A DNA stretch of 64,000 bases. It comes from Novosphingobium piscinae. Its GTDB lineage: Bacteria; Pseudomonadota; Alphaproteobacteria; Sphingomonadales; Sphingomonadaceae. The position numbers and the translations under genes were made by a program. Below are positions 18,363 through 27,253 of the stretch, one piece after another. The DNA lies in contig NZ_JACLAX010000010.1 in assembly GCF_014230355.1 (NCBI RefSeq), forward strand, positions 62,001-126,000, read 5' to 3'. The notes under the pieces were generated by a model. It ran no database searches. It worked only from the letters and a program-made list of their open reading frames with translations, and was not told the DNA's origin. Numbering within the stretch: the first letter of the stretch is position 1; the number at the start of each line of letters is the position of its first letter.

Positions 18363-19288
18363 ACCAGTCAAGAGGACCGGGCCGCACCGATACGGTGCTG
18401 GTGGTGGATGACGAACCCGATTCGCTGCGCGTGATCACCACGGTGCTGGAAAGCGCCGAGATCTCGGTGCTGGTCGCCACTTCGGGCAAGGCCGCGCTCG
18501 ATCTGCTCGACCATATCGTGCCTGATCTGATCCTGATGGACGCCGTGATGCCGGGGATGGACGGGTTCGAGACCACCGTGCGGATCAAGGCCAACCCGGC
18601 CTATGCGGCGATTCCGGTGATCTTCATGACCGGGCTGACCGAAAGCGAGCATGTCGTCGAGGCCTTCGAGGTCGGCGGGGCGGACTATGTGCGCAAGCCG
18701 GTCGACCACATGGAGCTGCTGGCCCGGGTGCGGGTCCACATGGCCCAAGGGCGCGCTATGCAGGCCAGCGTGGCCAGCCTTGACGCGACCGGACGGCGCA
18801 TGCTGGCCACGGACCGTTCTGGCAACGTGCTGTGGTGCACGCCGGGCGCTGAGCATGTGATTACCCGGCTTGATCCGAACTGGACCCGCGGCGACGCGGC
18901 CCTGCCCGACATGCTGCGTGGCCCGGTCGAGCAGCTGCTGGCACGGCAGCAGCTGGCGGGCGCTAGCGTCCGACTCGACCAGCGAGGTTCAGGCTCGCTC
19001 GAGCTCACCGTGGTCGCGCTCTACCGCGAGAATGAGGTGCTGATCCGGCTCAACGAGCTGAACCCGGAGCGCGACGCGGCGCAGCTGGGCGAACGCCTCG
19101 GGCTGACCCAGCGCGAGGCGGAGGTGCTGCTCTGGGTCAGCTACGGCAAGGCCAGCAGCGACATCAGCGATGTGCTCGAGATCAGCCCGCGGACGGTGCA
19201 GAAGCACCTCGAACGGATCTACGAAAAGCTCGGGGTGGAAACCCGCTCGGCCGCCGCCGCCATCGCGATCCGCGCGATCGGCCAGTAG
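18359..19288 (+). CDS. LuxR-type response regulator
   Basis: 309 residues. An N-terminal receiver domain has the acidic pair in VLVVDDEP, the phosphoacceptor Asp61 in LILMDAVMPG and the conserved Lys in VRKPVD. A middle region (about 140-235) resembles a degenerate PAS-like segment. The C-terminal LuxR helix-turn-helix is LTQREAEVLLWVSYGKASSD followed by ISPRTVQKHLERIYEKLGV. It is co-translated with the hybrid kinase upstream. Targets are not shown by the sequence, but the flanking flavoenzyme, RidA and TonB genes are the obvious candidates. Confidence 0.9.
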   Translation: MNQSRGPGRTDTVLVVDDEPDSLRVITTVLESAEISVLVATSGKAALDLLDHIVPDLILMDAVMPGMDGFETTVRIKANPAYAAIPVIFMTGLTESEHVVEAFEVGGADYVRKPVDHMELLARVRVHMAQGRAMQASVASLDATGRRMLATDRSGNVLWCTPGAEHVITRLDPNWTRGDAALPDMLRGPVEQLLARQQLAGASVRLDQRGSGSLELTVVALYRENEVLIRLNELNPERDAAQLGERLGLTQREAEVLLWVSYGKASSDISDVLEISPRTVQKHLERIYEKLGVETRSAAAAIAIRAIGQ

Positions 19289-19336
19289 ACCCCGCAGCGG
19301 CAGCGGCAGCGGGAGCGCGAAAGCGGGCGCGTTGCA

Positions 19337-19362
19337 GGGGCCGGGGCCGAAACCCCGACCCC
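19337..19362. terminator. GC-rich hairpin between convergent genes
   Basis: GGGGCCGGGG pairs with CCCCGACCCC with one mismatch around a six-base loop, between the regulator stop and the RidA stop. There is no T run on either side, so it may act as a barrier or as a factor-dependent terminator only. Confidence 0.4.
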
Positions 19363-19377
19363 GCCCCCCTGAGCCGG

Positions 19378-19890
19378 TTACTTCTTCTTCTTGGCCGCGA
19401 TGGCCTCGATCTCGATCAGGTAGTAGGGCCCGACCAGGGCCGCGACCTGGAAGGTCGAGCGGGCCACCGTGGTCGGGTTCTCGGCGGTGCCGAAGAACTG
19501 CTTGAAGCCCTCGTTGGCGCCGACGAAATCCATCTTGCCAAGGCGCGGGTCCGACGCGACGAACAGGGTCAGCTTGACCAGATCGGCCATGGTGTAGCCC
19601 TGCTTCTCGATCAGCGCCTTGATCTTGCCAAGCACGCTGATCGTCTGGGCCTTGGTGTCGCCGAGGTCCTCGATGCTCTTGACCTCGCTCATCGGCTTGG
19701 CCGGATCGACCGGCGAGGCGAGCTGGCCCGACACGAAGATCATGTCGGTACCGGCCTTCACGTCGGCCGCGTCGAGAATCAGCGCCTGCGGATTCGACTT
19801 GATCTTGGTCACCTGGGCCTGGGCAGCGAGGGGAAGGGCCAGGGCCGCCACAGGCAGGGCAAACCGGACCAGCTTGGTGCTCACGCGCAT
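19378..19890 (-). CDS. Secreted RidA (YjgF/YER057c) family protein
   Basis: 170 residues with a classical signal peptide (hydrophobic run then AQAQ, about residues 1-26) and a Lys-rich tail. RidA proteins hydrolyse reactive enamines and imines released by amine- and amino-acid-metabolising enzymes, and they are normally cytosolic. The core ARSTFQVAALVGPYYLIEIE keeps the conserved arginine that binds the imine carboxylate, so it is probably active. An AAGGAG ribosome site lies six bases before the ATG at 19890. It is divergent from the TonB receptor gene across 320 bases, and a second secreted RidA lies on the far side of that receptor. A periplasmic role is inferred. Confidence 0.88.
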   Translation of the reverse strand: MRVSTKLVRFALPVAALALPLAAQAQVTKIKSNPQALILDAADVKAGTDMIFVSGQLASPVDPAKPMSEVKSIEDLGDTKAQTISVLGKIKALIEKQGYTMADLVKLTLFVASDPRLGKMDFVGANEGFKQFFGTAENPTTVARSTFQVAALVGPYYLIEIEAIAAKKKK

Positions 19891-20210
19891 CGATGACTCC
19901 TTAATTATAGTGCTGATATTGAGGAATAAATTCGGCTTCTGCAGGAGTCGACCAAGGCTCTCTCCCGTCCCGCCGGCACCCTAGGCGGGGACCGGACGAT
20001 GCTGATACGCCAAACGGCGTATGGTTGGTTTGGCCCACCTGAGGCCTTTTCCTGAGTGTCAACGGCGAGTCCCCGGCCCCGGTCGGGTCGAGCTCGTCAG
20101 ACGCCATAATACCGGGTCGATCAGCGTGAGCCACACAATTGGTGGCGTCGGTCAGATCCGAGGGGGACGAGAACACCTGACGAGGCGCGATAACCATGGG
20201 GGCTTACGAT
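19891..20210. promoter_or_regulatory. Divergent control region between secreted ridA and the TonB receptor gene
   Basis: A 320-base gap with no coding frame I believe. It contains the inverted repeat ATACGCC-aaac-GGCGTAT (20005-20022) roughly in the middle. The ribosome site of the receptor gene (GGGGG) is at 20198-20202. No consensus -35/-10 pair is obvious for either direction, which would fit activator-dependent promoters. Confidence 0.4.
20005..20022. promoter_or_regulatory. 18-bp perfect inverted repeat, candidate response-regulator operator
   Basis: Seven-base arms ATACGCC and GGCGTAT surround the four-base spacer AAAC. Size and symmetry suit a dimeric LuxR-type regulator. The half-site ATACGC also appears as a direct repeat upstream of the DAO-like gene at 14634. 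The link to the regulator at 18359 is an inference. Confidence 0.4.
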
Positions 20211-22847
20211 ATGTCGCGTTACACCAGGATTCTTTCCGCTGCCTTGTTCGCCTCGACCGCCTTGGCCGGGACGGCGCAGGCCCAGGTCGCAGCGCCGGCT
20301 GATGCCGATGCCCCCGCCCCGGCCGAGAGCGCAGAGATCATCGTCACCGGCACCCGCACCGCCGGTCAGCAGGCCGCGCAGAGCGCCACCCCGATCCAGC
20401 TCATCTCGCAGGACGCGATCACCCGCGTCGCGCAGCCCAACCTCAACCAGGCGCTGACCCAGCTGGTCCCCTCGTTCCAGGCCCAGACCCAGGGCACCGA
20501 CATGGCGAGCTTCTCGCTGTCGGCCCGTCTGCGCGGCCTGTCACCCAACCACACCCTGGTGATGGTCAACGGCAAGCGTCGCCACGGCAACTCGATCCTC
20601 CAGGTGATCAACGGCGCCTTCGGTGGTTCGGCCGCGCCGAGCATCGACCTGATCCCGCCGGATATCGTCAAGCGCATCGAAGTGCTGCAGGACGGCGCCG
20701 CCGCCCAGTACGGTTCGGACGCGATCGCGGGCGTCATCAACATCATCCTCAAGAGCGACACCGAAGGCTCGACCATCCGTCTGAACACCGGCCAGTTCTA
20801 CGACGGCGAAGGCACGACCTACAGCGCCAGCGGCAATTTCGCGACCAAGGTCGGCGAGAGCGGCTTCCTGGATTTCGCGCTGTTCCACCGCCGCAGCCAG
20901 TGGACCACGGTCGGTGACGGCCAGCTCCAGGTGGTCAATGTCGACGGGACCGCGGTAACCCTGCCGGCAGCCCAGGCGGCGTTCCAGCCGATCTACAACA
21001 ACCTTGCGGCAACCCGCGGGACCGCCGGGATCAACGGCGGTCAGCCAGCCTCGGCTCTGACCCTGGGCTTCTACAACTTCGGCTACGATTTCGGCGGGGT
21101 CGAACTCTACTCGTTCGGTAACGTGTCGTACCGCCAGGGTGACGCGCTGCAGGGCTACCGCGTGCCGACCCGCGTCTGCCGCAATCCGGTGACCAACACC
21201 CCGCAGAGCCCGGGCACCAATCCGGCCAACTGCTTTGCCAACACCGGTCAGACCGGCCTCGTCCCGCACATCGAAGTGTTCCAGGACGAGTTCTCGATCA
21301 CCAACGGTCTGCGCGGCGATCTGGGCGGCTGGAACTTCGACCTCGCCGCGACCTACGCCGAGGACGCCGCCAAGGTCTACACCACCGGCTCGGTCAACGC
21401 CTCGCTGTTCGGGTTCACCGGGTTCAGCCCGACCGACTTCTACGACGGGCGGTTCGATTTCACCCAGTTCACCACCACGCTCGACCTGCGCAAGGAGTTC
21501 GAAGTTGGCTTCTCCGAGCCGCTCAACGTGGCCTTCGGCGGTGAATACCGCAAGGAAACCTACCGCATCGGCCAGGGCGATGCCGGCTCGCTCTATATCG
21601 AGGGTGGCCAGTCGTTCCCGGGCTACAGCCCGACCGACGCCGGCCGCTATGCCCGCGACGCCAAGGCCGTCTACATCGATCTGGCGACCAAGCCCGTCGA
21701 GGGCCTGACGCTCGACCTTGCCGGCCGTTACGAGCACTACAGCGACTTCGGCGACACCACGATCGGCAAGATCACCACCCGCTACGACTTCTCGGACGCG
21801 ATCGCCGTGCGCGCCACGGCCAGCACCGGCTTCCGCGCTCCGTCGCTGCCGGAAGCCGGCTACTCGGCCACCAACGTTGGCCCGACCAGCGCGGTGCTGC
21901 AGCTGGCGCCGAACTCGCCGGCGGCCGCAGGAGCCGGGTTCTCCTCGCTCCGCCCGGAAAAGTCGACCAACTTCTCGGCCGGTATCGTGCTGCGCCCGAT
22001 CCCGCGCCTGGTCATCACGCTGGACGCCTACTACATCAAGATCCGCGACCGCATCGTCTCGTCGGGCACGATCGATGGCCAGCTGTTCACCGGCAACAAC
22101 ACCGCCCCGGTGCGCCTGACCAACTCGTTCATCAACGGCCTGTCGCAGTACCAGCTGGTGCAAAACGCGATCATTGCCAGCGGCAAGCAGCTTGACCCGA
22201 CCGTGCTGTCGAACGGCTCGCTGTCGATCCAGACCTACACCAACGGGATCGACACCCGCACCAAGGGCTGGGAACTGGCGATCCGCTATCCGTTCGACCT
22301 GTCCTTCGGCAAGCTCGACCTCACCGCTGGCGCCAACTACAACCTGACCAAGGTGACCCGCAACGGCCTCGGCTCGCTGTTCGGCATCCAGGCGCGGCAG
22401 ATCATCGAGCGCGCCAGCCCGATCTTCAAGGGCAACGTCAACGCGCTGTTCACCAGCGGCCGCTTTGCCGCCAACCTGCGCGCCAACTACTACAGCGAGA
22501 CCATCTCCTACGTGCGGCCCAACGCTGGTTCGATCGCCAACGGGACGATCCCGCCGATCAACCGTGAGTTCTACGAGGCCAGCGTCGCACCGGCGGTCAT
22601 CGTGGACGCCGAACTGTCCTACGATGTGACCGACTTCCTCAACATCGCGGTGGGCGCGAACAACCTGTTCAACAAGATCCCGGAAACGCCGCCCTTCGTG
22701 GCCGACTACACCCCGGGCTCGACCTTCTACCGCAACGGCCGCTCGCCCTACATCAACAACGGCGGCACGCTGAACGGGCCCTACACCTTCGGCCCCTACG
22801 GCACCAACGGCGGGTACTACTACGCCCGCGCCGTCATCAAGTTCTGA
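20211..22847 (+). CDS. TonB-dependent outer-membrane receptor
   Basis: 878 residues. A signal peptide ends near AQAQV. The region EIIVTGTRTAGQQ marks the plug start, LRGLSPNHTLVMVNGKRRHG and the RIEVLQDGAAAQYGSDAIAG block are plug hallmarks, and the barrel ends in an aromatic residue (AVIKF). Such receptors use TonB/ExbBD energy to import large or scarce ligands. ATG 20211 is chosen because GGGGG lies eight bases before it; an ATG at 20196 is in frame but has no such site. Flanked on both sides by secreted ridA genes, it probably brings in the amine or peptide substrate of the local oxidases. Confidence 0.9.
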   Translation: MSRYTRILSAALFASTALAGTAQAQVAAPADADAPAPAESAEIIVTGTRTAGQQAAQSATPIQLISQDAITRVAQPNLNQALTQLVPSFQAQTQGTDMASFSLSARLRGLSPNHTLVMVNGKRRHGNSILQVINGAFGGSAAPSIDLIPPDIVKRIEVLQDGAAAQYGSDAIAGVINIILKSDTEGSTIRLNTGQFYDGEGTTYSASGNFATKVGESGFLDFALFHRRSQWTTVGDGQLQVVNVDGTAVTLPAAQAAFQPIYNNLAATRGTAGINGGQPASALTLGFYNFGYDFGGVELYSFGNVSYRQGDALQGYRVPTRVCRNPVTNTPQSPGTNPANCFANTGQTGLVPHIEVFQDEFSITNGLRGDLGGWNFDLAATYAEDAAKVYTTGSVNASLFGFTGFSPTDFYDGRFDFTQFTTTLDLRKEFEVGFSEPLNVAFGGEYRKETYRIGQGDAGSLYIEGGQSFPGYSPTDAGRYARDAKAVYIDLATKPVEGLTLDLAGRYEHYSDFGDTTIGKITTRYDFSDAIAVRATASTGFRAPSLPEAGYSATNVGPTSAVLQLAPNSPAAAGAGFSSLRPEKSTNFSAGIVLRPIPRLVITLDAYYIKIRDRIVSSGTIDGQLFTGNNTAPVRLTNSFINGLSQYQLVQNAIIASGKQLDPTVLSNGSLSIQTYTNGIDTRTKGWELAIRYPFDLSFGKLDLTAGANYNLTKVTRNGLGSLFGIQARQIIERASPIFKGNVNALFTSGRFAANLRANYYSETISYVRPNAGSIANGTIPPINREFYEASVAPAVIVDAELSYDVTDFLNIAVGANNLFNKIPETPPFVADYTPGSTFYRNGRSPYINNGGTLNGPYTFGPYGTNGGYYYARAVIKF

Positions 22848-22858
22848 TCCTGCGCCTC

Positions 22859-22889
22859 GGGCGGCCGCACTGCGGCCGCCCCCTTTTTT
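22859..22889 (+). terminator. Strong rho-independent terminator
   Basis: A perfect ten-base stem GGGCGGCCGC/GCGGCCGCCC (22859-22868 and 22872-22881) with a three-base loop is followed by two C and six T. It lies 12 bases after the TonB receptor stop, so the downstream ridA gene needs read-through or its own promoter. Confidence 0.9.
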
Positions 22890-22923
22890 GCAGGTCCACC
22901 CTGTTCCGTTGCGGAGACCGCCC

Positions 22924-23439
22924 ATGACCAAACCCACCCTCGCCACTGTTGGCGCCCTGTCCGCGGCGCTTGCCGCCGCGCTGTTCGCCCCTGCCGTGCA
23001 GGCCAAGAAGGCGCCCCCCGCGCCCGCCGTGATCGAGCGCACCGGCCAGCCGCAGGGCGTGATCGCCAGCACCGCGCTGCTGCCGGTGGGCAGCAAGATC
23101 CTTTACATCTCCGGGACGACCCCTTCGCCGATCGATCCGGCCAAGCCCGATGAACTGGGCGATACGGCCACGCAGACCCAGTCGGTTCTCAGCAAGATCA
23201 AGGCCCAGCTCGAGGGGATGGGCTGGTCGATGGGCGACATCGTCAAGATGAACGTGTTCCTGGTCGCGGCGCTGCCCGGCGGGCGGATGGACTCGGCCGG
23301 CATGAACTCCGTGTTCAAGACCTACTTCGGCACCCCCGAACAGCCCAACAAGCCCACGCGCTCGACCGTCCAGGTGGCCGCGCTCGGGCGTCCGACCATG
23401 CTGGTCGAGATCGAGGCGATCGCCGCCAAGGCGCCGTGA
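22924..23439 (+). CDS. Second secreted RidA family protein
   Basis: 171 residues with a signal peptide ending around AVQAKK (residue about 27). The RidA core has the conserved arginine in TRSTVQVAAL and the ending EIEAIAA. It differs substantially from the RidA at 19378, so it is not a recent duplicate. It follows a strong terminator after the TonB receptor and precedes a cytochrome c and the amine oxidase, making it the likely imine hydrolase for that oxidase. Periplasmic location is predicted from the signal sequence. Confidence 0.88.
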   Translation: MTKPTLATVGALSAALAAALFAPAVQAKKAPPAPAVIERTGQPQGVIASTALLPVGSKILYISGTTPSPIDPAKPDELGDTATQTQSVLSKIKAQLEGMGWSMGDIVKMNVFLVAALPGGRMDSAGMNSVFKTYFGTPEQPNKPTRSTVQVAALGRPTMLVEIEAIAAKAP

Positions 23440-23582
23440 GTGCGCCGCGGGCTGTATCCTGCCTTTGTCTCCAGTTCCACCCGGGTAGAGATGTCTGAAA
23501 GGTTCTTCATTTTCGTCGCCGACGTGCACCGCTGCGCGGTTGCCGGCCGCGGCGGGGCTCATGTCGGCGGAGCAGTGCCGGC

Positions 23583-24035
23583 ATGAGGGGGCGGGGCGCA
23601 AGACCGGCCAGGGGCATTGCCCTGTCGATCGCGCTGGCCGCGCTGATCGGGGGGATGGCAGGTCGCGCCCAGGATACTGCCGGCGGGCAGACTTCGGTCC
23701 AGGTCTCGCAGGAAGGCAAGGAGGTCTACGAACAGATCTGCCAAGCCTGCCACATGGCCGATGCCAAGGGCGGCGGTGCGGCTGGTGCCGCCGTCCCGGC
23801 GCTCGCCGGCAACCCCAAGCTGGCTGACAAGGACTATCCGATCACGCTGCTGCTCAAGGGCCGCGGCGGGATGCCGTGGATGACCGATCTCCTCACCCCG
23901 GCGCAGATGGCGGCGGTGATCAACTATGTGCGCGGTCACTTCAACGCTTTCCCCGGCACCGTGACCGAGGCCGACATCAAGCGCGTGTCGAGCGCGCCGC
24001 CGCCGGTCCGTGAATGCAACACCTGCGGGATGTGA
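23583..24035 (+). CDS. Periplasmic c-type cytochrome before the amine oxidase
   Basis: 150 residues with a basic N-terminus, a hydrophobic signal and a single heme site CQACH (in QICQACHMADAKGG), then GGMPWM as a possible methionine ligand. It ends in an unusual Cys-x-x-Cys (ECNTCGM) at the extreme C-terminus. It precedes the flavin amine oxidase by 34 bases and probably shares its transcript. Role as electron acceptor is inferred from position. Confidence 0.85.
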   Translation: MRGRGARPARGIALSIALAALIGGMAGRAQDTAGGQTSVQVSQEGKEVYEQICQACHMADAKGGGAAGAAVPALAGNPKLADKDYPITLLLKGRGGMPWMTDLLTPAQMAAVINYVRGHFNAFPGTVTEADIKRVSSAPPPVRECNTCGM

Positions 24036-24069
24036 TCCCGGCGTTTCCGCCCCAACCAAGGCCTTGCCC

Positions 24070-25662
24070 ATGCTGAACGACATCACCCCGCAGACCCGCC
24101 GCGACCTGCTCGCCATGATCGGCAAGGTGGGCGGGGGCATGGCCATGTACCAGGCGATGACCGCGCTGGGCCACGCCGCCGAAACCCAGTTCACCGGGCC
24201 GCCCAACCTGTCGGGGGCACGCCCGGGCTCGACCGTGCTGGTGCTCGGTGCAGGCCTCGCCGGCCTGCTCGCCGCGCTCGAGCTGACCAAGGCCGGCTAC
24301 AAGGTCCAGGTGCTCGAGTATCAGTCGCGTCCCGGCGGACGGAACTATTCGGTGCGCGGCGGCGACACGATCACCGAGGTGGGCGGCGCGGTCCAGAAGG
24401 TCGGCTATGCCCCGGGCAACTACCTCAACCCCGGCCCGTGGCGGATCCCGCACCACCACCGCACGCTGCTGCACTACTGCAAGGCGCTGGGGGTGGAGCT
24501 CGAGCCGTTCATCCAGCTCAACCATAACGCTTTCGTCCACCGCAAGGATGCCTTCGGTGGCAAGCCGCAGCGCTACAAGGAGCTTGCGACCGACTTCAAG
24601 GGCCACGTCTCCGAGCTGCTCGGCAAGGCGCTGAATGCCGGGGCACTCGACGCCCAGGTGACCAAGGAGGACAAGGAGCGCCTGCTCGTCGCGATGCGCG
24701 AATGGGGCGTGCTCGACGCGAACATGAAGTATTCGACCAGCCTCGCGGTGTCGGCACAGCGCGGCTATGACAAGGCACCCGGCGGCGGGACCGGCGGAGC
24801 GCCGACGCCTTCCGCCGTCAATGGCCTGCCCGACGTGCTCGACAGCCACGTCTGGACCCAGATGGGGTTCTACTTCAGCTATGTGATGCAGACCACGATG
24901 TTCCAGCCCAAGGGCGGCATGGACATGATCGGCAAGGGCTTCTTCCGCCAGGTCGGCAAGCTGGTGCGGCTTAACACCAAGGTCACCAAGATCGCCCAGG
25001 ACGACAAGGGCGTGACGGCTAGCTGGACCGATACGGTCACCGGGCAGACCGGCGAGAGCAAGGCCGACTGGATGGTGTGCACCCTGCCGACGACGATCCT
25101 GTCGCAGATGGAGATCCAGGTCAGCGACAGCAAGAAGGCCGCATTGCGGGCCCTGCCCTATTCGGCGCAGGTCAAGATCGGGCTCGAGATGGCCAGCCGC
25201 TTCTGGGAAGAAAAGGATTCGATCTACGGCGGTCATTCATTCACCGACCAGGCGATCGGGCTGGTGTCCTATCCCAACTACAATTTCTTCAAGGACGGCC
25301 CGGCCGTGTTGCTGGGCGCCTTCGCCAGCGGCGCGGGCGGGTACCAGCTGGCCGGAATGACCCCGGAGCAGCGGATCGAGACGGCACTGGCGCAGGGGTC
25401 GGTGTTCCATCCGGCTGATTACCGAAAGGAATTCCGCAACGGCGCCTCGGTGGCCTGGAGCCGCATGCCGTGGATCCTGGGCTGCTGCGCCAGCTGGACC
25501 GAGGACAGCCGGGCCCAGCACTACCAGAATCTGGTGTCGATGGACGGGCGGATCGTGCTCGCCGGTGAACATGCCTCATATTACGGCTGTTGGATGGAGG
25601 GAGCCCTGCTATCGTCGCTCGACGCGATCAAGCGGTTGCACCAGCGTGCGCTCGCCGCCTGA
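24070..25662 (+). CDS. Tat-exported flavin monoamine oxidase family dehydrogenase
   Basis: 530 residues from the ATG at 24070. The N-terminus has TRRDLLAMIG followed by a weakly hydrophobic stretch, a plausible Tat signal. The FAD-binding motif is VLVLGAGLAGLLAA, with the GGR motif in SRPGGRNYSV. The C-terminal FAD contact is IVLAGEHASYYGCWMEGAL, typical of flavin amine oxidases. These enzymes oxidise primary or secondary amines to imines. In the related NicA2, cytochrome c rather than oxygen is the physiological acceptor. The cytochrome c genes on both sides suggest the same here. The amine substrate is unknown. Confidence 0.87.
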   Translation: MLNDITPQTRRDLLAMIGKVGGGMAMYQAMTALGHAAETQFTGPPNLSGARPGSTVLVLGAGLAGLLAALELTKAGYKVQVLEYQSRPGGRNYSVRGGDTITEVGGAVQKVGYAPGNYLNPGPWRIPHHHRTLLHYCKALGVELEPFIQLNHNAFVHRKDAFGGKPQRYKELATDFKGHVSELLGKALNAGALDAQVTKEDKERLLVAMREWGVLDANMKYSTSLAVSAQRGYDKAPGGGTGGAPTPSAVNGLPDVLDSHVWTQMGFYFSYVMQTTMFQPKGGMDMIGKGFFRQVGKLVRLNTKVTKIAQDDKGVTASWTDTVTGQTGESKADWMVCTLPTTILSQMEIQVSDSKKAALRALPYSAQVKIGLEMASRFWEEKDSIYGGHSFTDQAIGLVSYPNYNFFKDGPAVLLGAFASGAGGYQLAGMTPEQRIETALAQGSVFHPADYRKEFRNGASVAWSRMPWILGCCASWTEDSRAQHYQNLVSMDGRIVLAGEHASYYGCWMEGALLSSLDAIKRLHQRALAA

Positions 25663-25716
25663 TCGCGGTCAGGGCCGGATTCGTCCGGTCATCCGCCACC
25701 AACTGCTACGGACAGA

Positions 25717-26100
25717 ATGACCATGAATCGCACGATTATCGCAGTAGCGCTTGCTTCCGCCACGTTTGCCCTTGCCCCCGCCGCGCATGCCGCCGGCGAT
25801 GCCGTCAAGGGCAAGGCCGTCTTCGCCCAGTGCGCCGCCTGCCACAAGGCCGACGCCTCGGGCAAGAGCACGATCGGCCCCAACCTCTGGAAGGTTGTCG
25901 GTCGTCCCGCCGGTACCCTCGCCGGGTTCAACTACTCGGCGGCCATGAAGGGGGCCAAGCGGAGCTGGACTCCGGCCAACCTCGACGCCTACCTGACCGC
26001 GCCGGCCAAGGCCGTCCCGGGCAACAAGATGGCTTTCGCCGGGGTGAAGGACGCCACCGCACGGGCCAATGTGATCGCCTACCTCGGCACGCTGAAGTAA
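25717..26100 (+). CDS. Small class I cytochrome c (c2/c550 type), periplasmic
   Basis: 127 residues: a signal peptide ending AAHAAG, heme site CAACH in QCAACHKADASG, GPNLWKVVGRP, and axial Met in GNKMAFAGV. This is a textbook soluble cytochrome c2-like carrier. It lies 54 bases after the amine oxidase and 7 bases before the RND adaptor gene. It is a good candidate for the mobile carrier that moves electrons from the amine oxidase to the terminal oxidase. Two in-frame ATGs (25717, 25723) are possible starts. Confidence 0.9.
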   Translation: MTMNRTIIAVALASATFALAPAAHAAGDAVKGKAVFAQCAACHKADASGKSTIGPNLWKVVGRPAGTLAGFNYSAAMKGAKRSWTPANLDAYLTAPAKAVPGNKMAFAGVKDATARANVIAYLGTLK

Positions 26101-26107
26101 GCTCACC

Positions 26108-27253
26108 GTGCAGCGCTTGCCCGTTTCCTGTCTGCTCGCTGCGCTCGCGGCCACCCTCGTTGGCGGTTGCGGAAGCAAGGCCGACGGGCCGGGCAAGCGC
26201 CCACCCCCGCTGGTCAAGGCTGCGCCGGCCGAGCGCCACCACTTCGTCGAGGCGATCGAGGCGATCGGCACGGCCCGCGCCAACGAGCAGGTCACCCTCT
26301 CCACGGCCGTAACCGAACGGGTGGAACGGGTGCTGTTCGACGATGGCATGACGGTGGGCAGGGGCCAGCTGTTGGCCGTGCTGACCCAGGGACAGGAAGC
26401 CGCCTCGCTACAGGGCGCCGTCGCCGCCGAGGCCCAGGCCACCACCCAACTGAGCCGCATCAAGGCCCTGTACGACCGCGGCTTTGCCACCCGCGCACAG
26501 CTCGAGCTGCTCGAGGCCACCGCAGCGGGCGCGCGCGCCAGTGCGGCCGGAGCCCGCGCGGCAATCGGTGATCGCTTGATCCGGGCCCCCTTCGCCGGGA
26601 TCGTGGGTTTGCGCACGATTTCCCCCGGTGCGATCGTCGCGGCCGGCACACCGCTGGTCACGATCAGCGACATCAGCCGGATCAAGCTCGATTTCACCGT
26701 GCCGGAAACGCAGCTTGCCGGGCTGCGCCAGGGGCAGGAAATCACCGCCCGCGCTTCTGCCTTTCCGGGCGAGACGTTCACCGGCACCGTCGCCAATATC
26801 GATCCGGCGATCGATCCGAGCAGCCGCGCTGTGCTGGTCCGGGCCCTGCTGCCCAATCCGGGAGGGCGGCTTAAGCCGGGCATGCTGATGAACGTCACGG
26901 TGCGCCTGACGGAACGTGATGGCCCGGCCGTGCCCGAGTATGCCGTGACCGGACGCGGCGAGGAGCGCTTTGTCTTCGTCGTCACCCCCGAGCGCAAGGC
27001 CAAGCGCGTCGCGGTGCGCACCGGCCTGCGCGATGCCGGGATGGTCGAGGTGATTGGCCTGCCACCGGGGGCCCGGGTCATTGGCGAAGGTGTCATCAAG
27101 GTTGCCGACGGGATGACGGTGCGGGTCGGCGGCGACAACGGCGACAAGGGCGACAAGGTCGGGCGGGCCAACCGCAAACCGACGGCTGTGGGGCAGCGTG
27201 CCGCCGCAGGCGGCGCCGGACCTGGGCCCGGCCGCACCCCGGGCAGCGCATGA
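26108..27253 (+). CDS. RND efflux periplasmic adaptor (membrane fusion protein)
   Basis: 381 residues from a GTG start. A lipoprotein signal with lipobox VGGC anchors it to the inner membrane. Barrel-sandwich/lipoyl halves flank a helical hairpin with Ala-rich heptads (about 100-155). The lipoyl motif LIRAPFAGIVGLRTISPGA is clear. It bridges the RND pump to an outer-membrane channel. No outer-membrane factor gene is present in the window, so a TolC-like protein from elsewhere must be used. The Gly/Pro-rich C-terminal tail is variable. The stop overlaps the pump start (ATGA). Confidence 0.9.
   Translation: MQRLPVSCLLAALAATLVGGCGSKADGPGKRPPPLVKAAPAERHHFVEAIEAIGTARANEQVTLSTAVTERVERVLFDDGMTVGRGQLLAVLTQGQEAASLQGAVAAEAQATTQLSRIKALYDRGFATRAQLELLEATAAGARASAAGARAAIGDRLIRAPFAGIVGLRTISPGAIVAAGTPLVTISDISRIKLDFTVPETQLAGLRQGQEITARASAFPGETFTGTVANIDPAIDPSSRAVLVRALLPNPGGRLKPGMLMNVTVRLTERDGPAVPEYAVTGRGEERFVFVVTPERKAKRVAVRTGLRDAGMVEVIGLPPGARVIGEGVIKVADGMTVRVGGDNGDKGDKVGRANRKPTAVGQRAAAGGAGPGPGRTPGSA

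Noticed and set aside
19290..19330. Short GC-rich repeats (cagcgg) after the response regulator
   Set aside because: Only a few imperfect copies of a simple sequence, with no spacer pattern; not a CRISPR array or a meaningful tandem repeat.
19904..19909. TATAAT on the minus strand before the secreted ridA
   Set aside because: It is a perfect -10 hexamer but overlaps the start region so closely that transcripts would begin within the ribosome site, and no -35 box is present at the right distance.
20541..23096. A frame of about 850 codons antisense to the TonB receptor and secreted ridA
   Set aside because: Codon shadow of real genes on the plus strand; no signal peptide or family motif.
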